64,000 nt of DNA from Symbiodinium natans (lineage: Eukaryota; Sar; Dinophyceae; Suessiales; Symbiodiniaceae), in assembly GCA_905221605.1 (NCBI GenBank), contig CAJNDS010000091.1, positions 203,981 to 267,980 on the forward strand. The letters run 5' to 3'. Shown here in pieces: positions 53,308-63,965 of the stretch. Position 1 is the first letter of the stretch; each line of letters begins with the position of its first letter. The position numbers were made by a program, and so were the translations under genes. Below the pieces are notes generated by a model, which was given only the letters and a program-made list of their open reading frames with translations, did no database searches and was not told where the DNA came from.

Positions 53308-53451
53308 AAAGGAGGGACCCCTTACAAGGGACCCTTCACCTTATTCCCCTATATACCCCCTATATGTATCTTATTCATTCCCTACATACCCAAGTCGCCC
53401 CCTAATTACTCCCAAATTCCCCCTAAGGTCCCTTATAATGGTCCCTCCTTT
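53308..53451. mobile_element. MITE-like element, AAAGGAGGGACC ends
   Basis: AAAGGAGGGACC (53308-53319) pairs with GGTCCCTCCTTT (53440-53451), and the pairing continues imperfectly inward (CTTACAAGGGACC with GGTCCCTTATAA). TA lies near both edges. The 144-bp interior is C-rich and noncoding. Confidence 0.7.
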
Positions 53452-54454
53452 AGTCCCTTGATGAAATGTCCGGAAGCCCACAAAAAGCATACCTGCCTCG
53501 GCCCTCATTGTGGTACCTATGCTATGGTTGGGAAAGTAGAACATATAGTACAAAAAGAAACTACATACCTACCCCAGGAAACTCACAATTCCATGTCCAT
53601 ACACTCTGAACAGGCACGGTGCGGCGTGAAGGGGTCCGGGCTTATCGAAGGCGAGAACCCTGGCTACCAACAGTCTAGGGTTTAGGGTTTATAGGGTTTA
53701 GCTTGTGTTTGGTTCAGTGGTGTTTATACAAACCCTACACCACAAACACTAAAACTTGTAATGAACCAGGCTGCGCAAAATACTCAGCAGCAAAGGCAAC
53801 AAGCTCAGCTCAGTGTGCCCTGCGCAATACGAGCCTTGGACGATTTCTTACGCTCCCGACCCAAAACCCTGAAACCCTGAAGCCCTGAACTTACCCTGAA
53901 GCCTAAACCCTAAGTCCTAAACGCCAAACCCTGAACCCTACTACCAACCCTATTCTAGCCCCCAAAACATGTGCAGGTCTTAGGCCATCTCAAGAAGTCC
54001 CAGGCGCAACAGACGCAAGGACATGCCTCTGGCTGGCCTGGGATTCTGAGCATCGGTTCTTTGAGGGACTTTTTTGTTCAGGGTTTAGGGTTTAGGGTTC
54101 AGGGTTTAGGGTTTAGGGTTTAAGGTTTAGGGTTTAGGGTTTAGGGTTTAGGGTTTCGGGTTTCGGGTTTCGGGTTTCGGGTTTAGGGTTTAGGGTCTAG
54201 GGTTTAGAAGTTTAGGGTCTAGGGTGTAAAGAAGGGAAGCTCGCTGGTGCTAAAAGCACCAGGGCCGCTCGCTTGCGTTAGCATGTAGTCCCACCCCAAC
54301 CACCCAAACTATTCTCATTTAGGGTTTAGGATTCACCCCCCAAACCCCCCTCAAGGGGGGCTTTCCTGCAATTTTCAGAGAAGAGCAGCCTTAGCGTGGA
54401 CCTGAACGGTCCCAAGTGCACCTGCATTCCTTGGATTTCCTTCGGCTGAATGGC

Positions 54455-55170
54455 TGTCAGCTTGCTGAAGTTGCCGACAACTGCGCAACAACCACTTCCC
54501 CTTCCCCCCCCCCCCCCCCCGAAGACAAGGCCACCATGAAGGTGCCCAAGACACCAGATGGCATGAGTGTGCTCTCGTTCATGGTCTCATATAGCTTGCA
54601 AGGGCCATCAAGGACGGAAGGTTGCTGCTCCGCTCCCACTCGACATGCCTCATAGATGTTCTCAGGCAAGGGGGACATGGTTAGGGACAAGGAGATGCGA
54701 CCGAAACCATCCATGGTCACCTCCAAGCGCAGGCTTCGCAACCAGTGCCGTTCCAGAACTCCGGCCGCTTGGCTACAGCGCATGGTCCACGAAGGAGAAC
54801 CTCCGCTCACGGACAGTCGCCACACGTCATCTAAACGTCCGACGTTGTAACCGTATCCTCCAAACAAGATCATGCTCCCATCTCCCATTCTTGTTGCAGT
54901 ATGATAATATCTCGGACTTGGCCAAGGGGCAGCAGCAATCAACTCTGACCAGATGTACAGGCCGCTTTGACTCCTGAGGCTCAGCGACCACAGGTCACTG
55001 TTGTCTCCGCTGCCCCATCCTCATCAGCATTGAGCTGTTGAGAAGTCTGCGGTGTGGCCAGACCTTCCCTGGCGGCCTGCATTGGGGGCGAGGCTTTCCC
55101 AAAAGCCCGAGCTTCCGCTGTCCACGTGGAACCGCCAGACGTCTGACACATAGGCACTAATGTGGTCTCC
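54455..55170 (-). pseudogene. Kelch-repeat protein relic, downstream part
   Basis: The minus frame begins next to the inserted element and reads DHISAYVSDVWRF, then GRQGRSGHTADFS. It meets two adjacent TGA codons near 55020 where a kelch strand is expected, then resumes in the same frame with GWGSGDNSDLWSLSL, PSPRYYHTATRMGDGSMILF, GGYGYNVGRLDDVWRL and SPSWTM. These are successive kelch blades (PRxxHTA, hydrophobic run, FGG, DDVW). The rest, to a stop near 54455, is a non-kelch tail that crosses a poly(G) run. Kelch propellers bind proteins; no partner domain is present. The TGA pair may reflect a small indel, so pseudogene is preferred over a spliced gene. Confidence 0.65.
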
Positions 55171-55571
55171 TGATTAGTGTGGGGGGGCCCCTCCCCCCCA
55201 AACTAAATCCACCCCCGCAATAGTGTCACAAAAAAAGGGACCCCCCAAACTAATTTTCGGCGCCGGGCCCCCCCCCACCGGCTCCTCTTCAGCTCCTCTT
55301 CGCTCCTCTTCCGTCTCCTCTTCCTCTCCCCTCTCCCTCTCCTCTTAGGTAATTAAGCTCAGGTAAGCTCAGATGAGCTCAGCTCAAGAAAGCTCAGGAA
55401 AGCTCAGGTAAGCTCAGTAATTAAAGCTAAGGGCTCATCTTGTTCTCTTTTTTCTCTCTTCCGAAACCCATGCCCGAAAAACTTTTCATTATTGGAGGGG
55501 AGCAACCGAATTTTTGTCCCCTGAATTGTTTTTTGAAAACTTTTCATTATTGGAGGGGTCCACACTAATCA
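55171..55571. mobile_element. 401-bp inverted-repeat element inside the kelch relic
   Basis: The ends TGATTAGTGTGG and CCACACTAATCA are perfect complements; pairing extends outward by CC/GG and inward to the CCCCTCC region with a gap. Inside, AACTTTTCATTATTGGAGGG occurs twice (about 55479 and 55538) and AGCTCAGGTAAGCTCAG words repeat. No target duplication is visible. Removing exactly this segment rejoins kelch codons in frame. Confidence 0.75.
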
Positions 55572-55572
55572 G

Positions 55573-55618
55573 GATACCACATTATGGGTCCGACCGCCGA
55601 AGATGACCACGGTGTCTT
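55573..55618 (-). pseudogene. Kelch-repeat relic, upstream part
   Basis: On the minus strand a pyrimidine stretch ending CAG (at 55619-55621) precedes a frame reading EDTVVIFGGRTHNVVS, a typical kelch strand with FGG, which runs into the 401-bp element. The CTTTTTTCAG looks like a splice acceptor. Upstream exons were not found; the sequence at 55850-56110 is low-complexity. Confidence 0.55.
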
Positions 55619-55621
55619 CTG

Positions 55622-57267
55622 AAAAAAGCTCACCGTGGGAGCTTTCACGGAGTAAAATGGAGGGGTGCCCAAAACCGTCAATTGCAATACTAAAAAAACT
55701 ACAGGCGGGCACATGCTGGAACTATAAAAGCAGAGGCCCCTGCTTCCGGGAGTAAAACGAAGCAGCAAAGTGGTAGGGGGTAGCACGGGCCTCGGCCGGC
55801 CCCTGCTTCCAACTGGTCGAAGCAAGACAGAAAAACCCATGTCAGAAGGTCGCAGAGGGTCCCGGTCTCAAGGAAATTTTCAGAGGGTTTTAGGAGGTCA
55901 GGCAGGTCCCCAAAACTTGAGCCTTTTTTTGGCAAATCCCCCTGGCCCGGCCAAAGGGGGGGGGGGGGGGGGCTGGAATCTGCCAGCCCGCGACCCCAAA
56001 ACGTCCCGGCGACGCAGGAGAGTCCCAAAAACGTCCCAGAGGTCTGGTGGCAGGAAGGGTCCCAAAAAGATCCCAGAAGGTTCCGGAGAGTTTCAGGGGA
56101 GGGTTCCAAGGAACCCGCTAAAAAAAAAACACCTCAAAGAACCCTCCTGTGAAGACGCCTCGGTCGAAGCCTCGAGCGCCCATGTAAATGGACAGCGGCG
56201 CTCTCGGCAGTTTAGGGTTTAGCATAGGGTTTAGGGTGTAGGGTTTAGGGTATAGGGCTTAGGGTTTAGGGTTTAGAGTATAGGGTTTGGGGTTTAGGGT
56301 TAGGATTTAGGGTTTAGGGCTTAGGGTTTAGGGTTTAGGGATGCATGGGTTTAGGTTCTCGGTGTCGAAAGTCCGTTAAAAGGCTTGAAGCCAAGATGAG
56401 GAGTTGCGGGCAGTAGGGTGCTGTAGGTGTAGGACTTAGGTGCCATAAACCCAAGTACAAGCTGGAAACCGCACCTCGTGAAACCAGTCGGAGCTCTTCC
56501 CGTTGAACTAACGCCTCTATACACCCCAAAAACCAGGCACGACAACCGGAGCAGCCTCATTCGCGCGGTAAATATGGATTTGGAGCCTTCCTCGTGCCCA
56601 AACGTTCAAGAGAAGGTTCCCAGTGTGCTGAAATGGACAACAACCGAGACAGCCTGCTTCGTGCGGTATAAACGGACTTGGACGTGGAGAACTTCTAACA
56701 GACGTGTTTCGGGTCACAAAATCCACGGCAACGCGCCAACACTTCTTGGCCGAAGTCCCCTAATATCCTCAACTATTCGCGCCGTAAATGCTGGCTGAAA
56801 AAGGTTGAAACCCAAAGCGCCTTAACTACCCTAAACCCTACAAACCTAAACCCTAAACCTAAACCCTAAACCCCATGGTCAAGGATGTTCCAAAACTACC
56901 TTCTTCGCGCCGTAAATACGGATGCTCTCTGATGGCTTCAAGTGCTTGAAACTCAAAAAACCCCACAGTTCAGGATGCTCTCTACTGGCTGAAGTTCACA
57001 AAGACCCCAAAATGCCCGTAACCACAGGGCGGTAAACTCTTATAGGAACGCTCCAAGGTTACCTTATAATCGCCGGCGTAGTTAAGAACTTGACGAAAAG
57101 CCAAAACCCTTCGCCCTTAACCGTGCCATAGTTGGGACTTGAAAAGTCAATTCCGTGCAAGCGCGAAATCTCGGATATGAGCTGGGCCCACCCGTGGCCA
57201 TCCGCCACGTTTTAGGATGAAGAGCACGATGGGCCATCCCCTGGGGCTCCAAGTATGCAAATAACAC
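55622..57267. other. Low-complexity and degenerate repeats, no supported gene
   Basis: GGTCCC/GGGACC words repeat through 55850-56110, giving artefactual ORFs of about 140 codons. A G run is at 55951-55973 and a TTTAGGG tract at 56212-56340. From 56540 to 57050 an imperfect unit containing TTCGCGCCGTAAATACGGA recurs about every 100 bp (near 56563, 56661, 56775 and 56900). A possible tRNA-like segment lies at about 56462-56520 on the minus strand but was not accepted. Confidence 0.6.
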
Positions 57268-57517
57268 CTACTTTGGGCTACTTGGGGCCTTAGGGATCTC
57301 CCACACGTAGTAAGGCAACCATGCGGGCAAACTGATCGCAATGCAAATCACCCACTGGTAGATTTTGCGCAGCCGCTTGTGATGGGCGGTTCCTTCTGAC
57401 TGCTCGATCATGCGGTAGTCGCTGGGATTGGTAGCAACAAGCATCGGACTTCACGAGCAGCAGGTCGACGGCGACAAATAAGAGAAAAGAGGACAGTCGC
57501 AAGCATGCCCAGGCCAT
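57268..57517 (-). pseudogene. Membrane-protein fragment with frameshift
   Basis: An ATG at 57517 opens MAWACLRLSSFLLFVAVDLL, a signal-anchor-like helix. About 80 nt on, the protein-like reading moves to another frame: LVATNPSDYRMIEQSEGTAH, then KRLRKIYQWVICIAISLPAW, a second hydrophobic segment, ending at TAG 57268-57270. A single-base indel near 57430-57450 would explain the shift. The family was not recognised; two transmembrane segments are predicted by eye. Confidence 0.45.
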
Positions 57518-57569
57518 TTCGGCCGCGTTCAAATGGTTGCTGCAGGCTCATCAGAAGCGTTCGAGTGGC

Positions 57570-57684
57570 TACTTGGAGGTTCATGGGTACTTACAAACCC
57601 AAGTATAACCGCACTTATAAGCCCCCCAAGTTATAATAAGTGGACGGTTAATTGGGGTTCTAAGTACCCATGAACCTCCAAGTA
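57570..57684. mobile_element. MITE, TACTTGGAGG family, best copy
   Basis: Perfect 24-bp inverted repeats, from TACTTGGAGGTTCATGGG to its complement CCCATGAACCTCCAAGTA, bound 115 bp. If TA is the duplicated target, the element proper starts CTTGGAGG. The perfect arms imply this is the youngest of the three copies. Confidence 0.85.
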
Positions 57685-58230
57685 GTCCAAACCCCATGAT
57701 GCAAGCTCATCTCTCCGATGTCTGCGAACACCTCTAGCCTCTGACTGTGACCCTAAGCCCTAAGCCCTAAGCCCTCAGCCCTAAGCCCTAAGCCCTAAGC
57801 TCTAAGCCCTCAGCCCTAAGCCCTAAGCTTTAAACCCTAAACCCTAAACAGCACGTTCTCCTCGGGACCAGCACTGGTCCCTTATAATAAAGTAAGTACC
57901 CAAAACCCCCCCACCCTGTTCCTGGATGGCGCGGACCCGGCCTGGGACCTTTCTGGGACCCCCCCCTAGGACAGTCTGGGACCCCCCTGGATCATCCCAG
58001 GACCCGAGACCACCTGCCTGGACCTGTAGAAACCTTCTTACGACTCCTGACATTCAGGACGGAGGAAGCGTTGAGAAGTGGACGGTTGTCTGAGTTTAGG
58101 CCTAAACCCTAAAAGGAATAGGTTTGGGTGGCTTTGCCGCCTTGGCCGGCGTGGGGTGGGAGGAACGTGTTAGATGGCCTTCCACAATCGGGCCAAAGCT
58201 GCTCTTCTTCACAGCATCTACGCCTTCTCA

Positions 58231-58505
58231 CCCCTAAACCCTAAACCCTAAACCCTAAACCCTAAACCCTAAACCCTAAACCCTAAACCCTAAACCCTAA
58301 ACCCTAAACCCTAAACCCTAACCCTAAATCGCAAGCTCCGGGCATGCCTCGGATCCAATGACTGCCCCCAGGATGAAGCAAAAGCTGTACCTCAGTTTGT
58401 TGGGTTTAGGGTTTAGGGTTTAGGGTTTAGGGTTTAGGGTTTAGGGTTTAGGGTTTAGGGTTTAGGGTTTAGGGTTTAGGGTTTAGGGTTTAGGGTTTAG
58501 GGTTT
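58231..58505. repeat. Facing CCCTAAA and TTTAGGG tracts
   Basis: About 14 CCCTAAA units (58231-58328) and about 15 TTTAGGG units (58399-58505) flank a 70-bp unique island. This orientation, C-strand then G-strand, is that of a mini-segment with a telomere facing outward at each end. Confidence 0.92.
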
Positions 58506-61500
58506 GAGGGAATTTGGTGCCTTACATACTCCTGATAGGAGGCGATGAGGTGTTCAATTCCCTCCTTCCCTGCTCAAAACCGCTGTGGTGTTGGGTTGTA
58601 GGAACTTCTTAAACCAGGCCTCCCTGGCTGCTAGTGTTTCAACGACCCTTGTCGCGGTGGAGAGGTTTAGGGCTTAGGCTTCAAAGTGCCTAAACCCTAG
58701 GTTCCTAGCCCCCAAAAATACCACCAAAGGTAGGTTCCCTTTATTAGAAAGAATCCCTCTGTTAGGGGACACGTCTTCCCAACGGTCCGTCGTCCGTCCG
58801 TTTAAGGACGAAAGTCATCCCTACCGTGCTGCACTCGGAACTCGTGAAACGCTCCCAAGCCTGATCCAGACGATGATACAGTATTCCAAAGGTTTACGGT
58901 CTGACTAGGGTTTGGCCCTACACCCTACACGCTAAACCCTAAGCCCTAAACCCTAGACCTGAAACTCTCCGAATTCCTGAAACCTCCACTATTCTGGACC
59001 ACCTAGACCGCCCCCAAGTATCCTTCAAGATCCCCTAAGACCCCCAGTAAGGTACGCTTCATTAGGGCCTTATACAGTTTAGGGTTTAGGATTTAGGGTT
59101 TGGGGTCAGGGGGTTCTTGAGGGGTGCAGACCAGGACACCCCTGGCAGATGAGAATGGTCTGCAGGTAGTCCCAGAAACAGCCCTCACCCCAGCAGGAAA
59201 CCGCGTAGCGGTCGCACAGGAACGTGCCGAACCTGGTTTAGCGACGAGGGGGGTCTAGGGTTTAGGGTTTAGGTGTTAGGGTTGAGGGTTCATGTGGATA
59301 TCTATAGGGGAGGCTTGTAATTAGAGCTTGCAGGGTTTCGTAGGGGAATTTTAGGCCTCACAGGGTTTAGGGTTTAGGGTTTAGGGGGCCTCATAGGGGT
59401 GTACAAGTTTTCTGAGCCAAGGGCTTCTGCGGATTTTGGGTCTCACTCGGTATACATGTTTAAACCAGATAAAGTCTCGCTCGGTATGCCTTTTTAAACC
59501 AGAAATAGGGTTTAGGGTTTTGGGTTTAGGGTTTAGGGTGACCTTTTTCAAGCAGAAATAGGGACAGGAAAGAGATGCTCGAAGCTGACACCCTGATGTC
59601 CTGAACCTAAACAACCCGGTTCAGGATAGGGCAGCTGGTAACTTCCAGCGTCCTCAGTCCTCATTGCTGATGGCGTTTCAAAACCCCCGAGAAGTTAGGG
59701 TTTAGGGTTTAGGGTTTAGGGTTTAGGGTTTAGGGCTTAGCCCCCCCAACCCCACCAACAAGAATGGGACCCGAGAGGCTTCAGGCTGATCAGCTGCCAG
59801 AAGAAGTTCACGCCGATCACCTGTCGGGGGCGGGGGGTTTAGGGTTTAGGGTTTAGGGTTTGGGGGGGGGGGGGGGGGAGTGGCAGGCATTTACAGGAGC
59901 TTAAGCTTTAGTTTGCGTGTGTGTGTAGAGTCGTCCTCAACCAGCAGAGTGGTTGTAAGGGGCAGGGTTTAGGGTTCAGGGTTTGGGGTTCACGGGGGCT
60001 GCCTGTAGGCAATGTAACATGGAGGAGGGCGGGGGGGGGGGGCGGGGGAAAGAGCAGGACAGTTACTTGAAATTTCGGGGCGTGTTGGGCTTACCCTATG
60101 AGGGTCCATGTCAATGATACACTTAAGCCCCAAAGTCCTTTGCCTATGTGCTTTGCTAGAAAAGCGCTGAAACCCAAACGCCAAACCATCTACCCTAAAC
60201 CCAAAAAACCCCTAAAGCCCTAAACCCTAAACCCTAAACACCCATACTTTAGGTCAGCCCCCATGGGCCAGAGGCTCTGGGCCTTCCCGAGAAGGTGTGA
60301 CACGACTGCTTCGAAGGGTGCACCCGCCTTGCTCCAGGGAACCGGAGGGCGGTTTAGGGTTTAGGGTTTAAGGCTTAGGGCTTGGGGCTTGGGGCTTAGG
60401 GCTTAGGGCTCAGGGTTAAGGGTTAAGGGTTAAGTGTCAAGGGTTTGGGGTTTCGGGCTCAGGGTTGGGGGCTGAGGGTTGAAGGTTGAGGGCTTGAAAT
60501 GAGGTCTGAGGGTTCGGGCAAGAACAACCAAGCCGTGCGTGTTCGCGTAAGTACTGGATTGAGAGGGACCTATCCGACGGAAACAGCACTACAGGGCATC
60601 TTAGAATCGGAATTGGGGTTGAAGATGTTAGTGTTTTCGGGCTTTAGGGCCTGAAATTTGGGTTTTGCCGGGGTATCCCCTAACTGCAAACGCCAAACCC
60701 TAAACCTTAACCCGAAGCCCTGGCCCTAGACCCAAAACCAAAACCCATACCCTAAACCCAAAACCAAGGCTTGCGGAGTTCAGACGTGGGCAACGGTGGC
60801 TTCTGGAACACATTGGCCTTTGGGGTGTGGTCTCGACCCTGAACTCCAAGCCCGTTTAGGGTTTAGAGTTTGGGGTTTAGGGTTAGGGGAAGTTTTCTGG
60901 AGATGCCGCTCTGAAAATCCAAACTAACGCACAATTCGTGTTGGTGTTGCTTCTGCAGTCATAGGCTAAGGGTGCGAAGGCGCCGCCCGAAACACCAACG
61001 GGTGATGCTTCCTGTGATGTCTTCACGTGATAGAGGACCCGCAGCTTCGGTGCCCAAACCCGAAAGGCTAAACTCTAAAGCCTAAACCCTAAACCCCAAA
61101 CCCCAAATCCTAAACCCTAAACCCTAAACCCTAAACCCTAACTATAAACCCTGAACCCTGAAGCCTAGACCCTCAACCCTAAACCCCTAACCCACAACCC
61201 CCGTTTCCCTGAACCTCCTGCGCGCCCTAAGCCCTAGACCCTGAACCCTAGACCCTCAACCTTACATCCTAGACCCTGAACCTTCTGACAGCTTCCTTAA
61301 ACCCTAAACCCTAATCCCTACACCCTAAGCCCTAAACCCTAAGCCCGAAAAAGTGAACCTTATGACAGCGTCCCCTTTTGTGGAGCCCGGCACGACCAAG
61401 ACTTCCGGACGGGCCTTCACTGTAGAGACGAACCTCAGCGGGTTTAGGGTTTAGGGTTTAGGGTTTAGGGTTTAGGGTTTAGGGTTTAGGGTTTAGGGTT

Positions 61501-61618
61501 TAGGGTTAGGGTTTAGGGTTTAGGGTGTAGACTAGGGATTTCGGAGGGCTTCGGGTGTTGGGGTCTTAGAGTCTAGGGTCCAAGGGCTTCGGGTTTCCAG
61601 GGCTTGGCTCTAGTGGGT

Positions 61619-61671
61619 TTAGGGCTTTAGGGTTTAGGGTTTAAACCCTAAACCCTAAACCCTAAACCCTA
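61619..61671. repeat. Head-to-head telomeric junction 2
   Basis: TTTAGGGTTTAGGGTTTAAA at 61626-61645 passes directly into CCCTAAACCCTAAACCC: the G strand joins the C strand with no filler, sharing TTTAAA. Confidence 0.9.
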
Positions 61672-62852
61672 GGCTTAAGGGCTTGGGATCTTGGGGCTAG
61701 ATGAAGGTGGGGTAAGGGTTTGGATAGCAATGCTGCCACTGCTACTATCTTCTTGCTCCTGCTAAGGAAGTTTCATTGGTGTCGTTCGTATCTATACTTG
61801 TTCGATAGTGGGTTCAAGCGTTTCTGGGTTGTGGTGTGCCTTTCCGTTCTGCGTATTTGGCTCCTGGTTGGTCTTATCTGCCTGGCCGATGCAACAGCAC
61901 TCCAACAATGAAGAACTTCGCATTTCCTGTATGAAGGCTTCAAGCAACCTCGAACGACCTAAACCCCAAAAGCACCCGAAATCCTAAACCCTAAGCCCTA
62001 ATGAGTAAGTCTCTTCACCCCAAAAGCCCTGAACCTTAACCCCAAGCCCTGAAGCCTAAACCCTGCGAACTCTAAACCCTATAAACCCTGCATCCTGCAA
62101 AGCCTGAACTCAAACCCTAGAAACCCTAGAGCCCCCTAGTGGAAATGCTGAACCCCAAAGCCTAAGCCACATACCGATGCTTCCGGGGCGCTCTTCCAAG
62201 CCCACCCCCACCGAAGGTGTGGCGATCAGCAGGAGGTAGGGCTGTTCAGGGGTGTCCGGTTCCAAGGGTTTAGGGCCTCAGGGCCTAAACCCTAAACCCG
62301 AAACCCTAAACCCGAAACCCTAAACTCTAAACCCTGAACCCCCAAAGGTTTCTTGCCGGTTTGGGGGTTTCCGGTTGAAGGTTTGTGTTGCCCTAAACCC
62401 TAAATCCTAAAACCATGGTCTCAGGGTTGGGGCCTTTGGGAACATTGTAGAATTAGGGCAATTCGGGTTCATAAAGTAGGGTTTTCAGGGTTGCTTCTAC
62501 GATTTTATATGGTGTTTACATAGGGTCTGTGGTGTTTAGACTCTCGGGTTTGGGGAGCTTTGGGGTCTAAGGGGTTTGGGCTTTATGTTGGCTTTAGGGC
62601 TTGGGGTAGGTGTGGGCTCACGACGCCTGCCTAGGCACGAACTCTAAACCCTAAACCCTAAGCCCTAAGCCCTAAGCCCTAAGCCCTAAACCCTAAACCC
62701 TGGCTCAGGGTTTCGGTCACAACACTTCATCACGGGTGAAATCACGCCAAGGGAGCCGGAGGATGCAGCTCCCTTGAACCCAAAAAACCCCAACAGGGTT
62801 TAGGGTTTAGGGTTTAGGGTTTTAGGGTTTAGGGTTTAGGGTTTAGGGTTTC

Positions 62853-62945
62853 GGATGTTCCCCCTTATGCTTACAGTCCTTAATCGGGATTCTAGTACCC
62901 GCCATTATAATTCCTATTAATAAGGGCTGTTAGGGGTAACATCCC
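62853..62945. mobile_element. Hairpin MITE, GGGATGTTC family, copy 4
   Basis: It starts GGATGTTCCCCCTTATGCTT and ends GGGCTGTTAGGGGTAACATCC, with the conserved CAGTCCTTAATCGGGATTCT inside. It sits directly after a TTTAGGG tract. Confidence 0.78.
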
Positions 62946-63856
62946 AAAACCCGAAACCCCAAAACCCTGAAAACCTCAACCCCCACGACCACCAGCCCGT
63001 TATAGGGTTTTTAAGGGCCCTAATCTCCAACCTCAACCTTAAACCCTAGACCCTAAACCCCAAACCCCTAAAGAACCCCATAAGCCCGAGAGGCAAAGGG
63101 AATGTGAATGCAGAACTCCGCCGTGCCGATGAGCTTGGATCGCAAAGCCCCACCTTATACAGGGTTTAGGGTTTAGGGTTTAGGGTTTAGGGCTTAGGGT
63201 CTAGGGCTTAGGGTTTAGGGTTTAGGGTTTCGGGCTTAAGGTTTAGGGTGTGGGGTCCTCCGGCCTGTGAAACTTTTCGGGATTTTCTAGGACGCCTCGT
63301 TCACGAGTTCCCTACCAAGAATCAGCAAAGTCTTACCTAGAGGCTCCAATACCCCTTAATTCAGGAAGACTCCTTAAACCACAAACGGAACCATCTTATA
63401 CTTGAAGGAAATCCCTAAACCCTAAACCCTAAACCCTAAACCCTAAACCCCTCAACCAACGGGTATTGGAGTCTGTGGGGGAAATCGCTCAGGGCTTAGG
63501 CTGAGTGTTCAGCAGGGGCTGGGAATGCGCCCTCCAGTTTGCACAACACCATTCGCCCAGAAAACCCAAAGCCTGCACCCTAAGCCCTCAACCCTGCCCT
63601 AAACCCTAAACCCTGAACCCTAAACCCTAAACCTTAAATGCAAACAACGCACCCTGCAACTTGAAATTGCAGAAACTGCCAAAAAAAAACAACCGAAGCT
63701 CCTTCAATCTTGAAATGAAACTCCCCGAAACTTTCCCCGAAGCTTTCTCCGACACTTCCCCGGACCTGAACCCTGAACAAATTCCATCAACCCTGAACCC
63801 TACATGGGGTTTCCGAAAGAAGGAGTACCTCCTTATTCTAAGAGAATCCTGGTATC

Positions 63857-63965
63857 TTGGCTGCACTTAGCAGGGTAGCTATAAATTCAAGTTTTAGCTG
63901 CCTTCTTAAGAAACCCAAAAAACCCAAAAAGGCTGAGGATCTAAAGATACAGTAAAGCACCACAG
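63857..63965 (+). repeat. GGGTAGCTATAAAT family, copy 3
   Basis: TTGGCTGCACTTAGCAGGG to ACAGTAAAGCACCACAG, close in length and sequence to 5756-5866. Confidence 0.75.

Larger units (their letters stand above)
43892..54454. other. Telomere mosaic, small elements and duplications, no intact gene
   Basis: Tracts at 46080-46142, 47280-47345, 47429-47508 (GGGTTCA variant), 47735-47800, 48245-48345, 49528-49589 (CCCAAAA), 49739-49806, 50173-50232, 52144-52341 and 54077-54230 (with TTTCGGG). AT and CA microsatellites at 46810-46935 and 47232-47272. Small elements and a tandem duplication are listed separately. No ORF here had a recognisable domain. Confidence 0.7.

Noticed and set aside
55171-55571. 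Ordinary GT-AG intron in the kelch gene
   Set aside because: GT donors 6 and 9 nt before the element, combined with AG acceptors at its far end, leave the kelch frame shifted.
55699-56222. ORFs of 136 (minus) and 150 (plus) codons
   Set aside because: Low-complexity GGTCCC-type repeats keep several frames open; there is no domain, and a poly(G) run lies inside.
56462-56520. tRNA-like sequence on the minus strand (TTAGTTCAACGGGAAGAGC, later GGTTTCCAGC)
   Set aside because: It suggests A and B boxes, but I could not build a complete cloverleaf or acceptor stem; at most a tRNA-derived relic.
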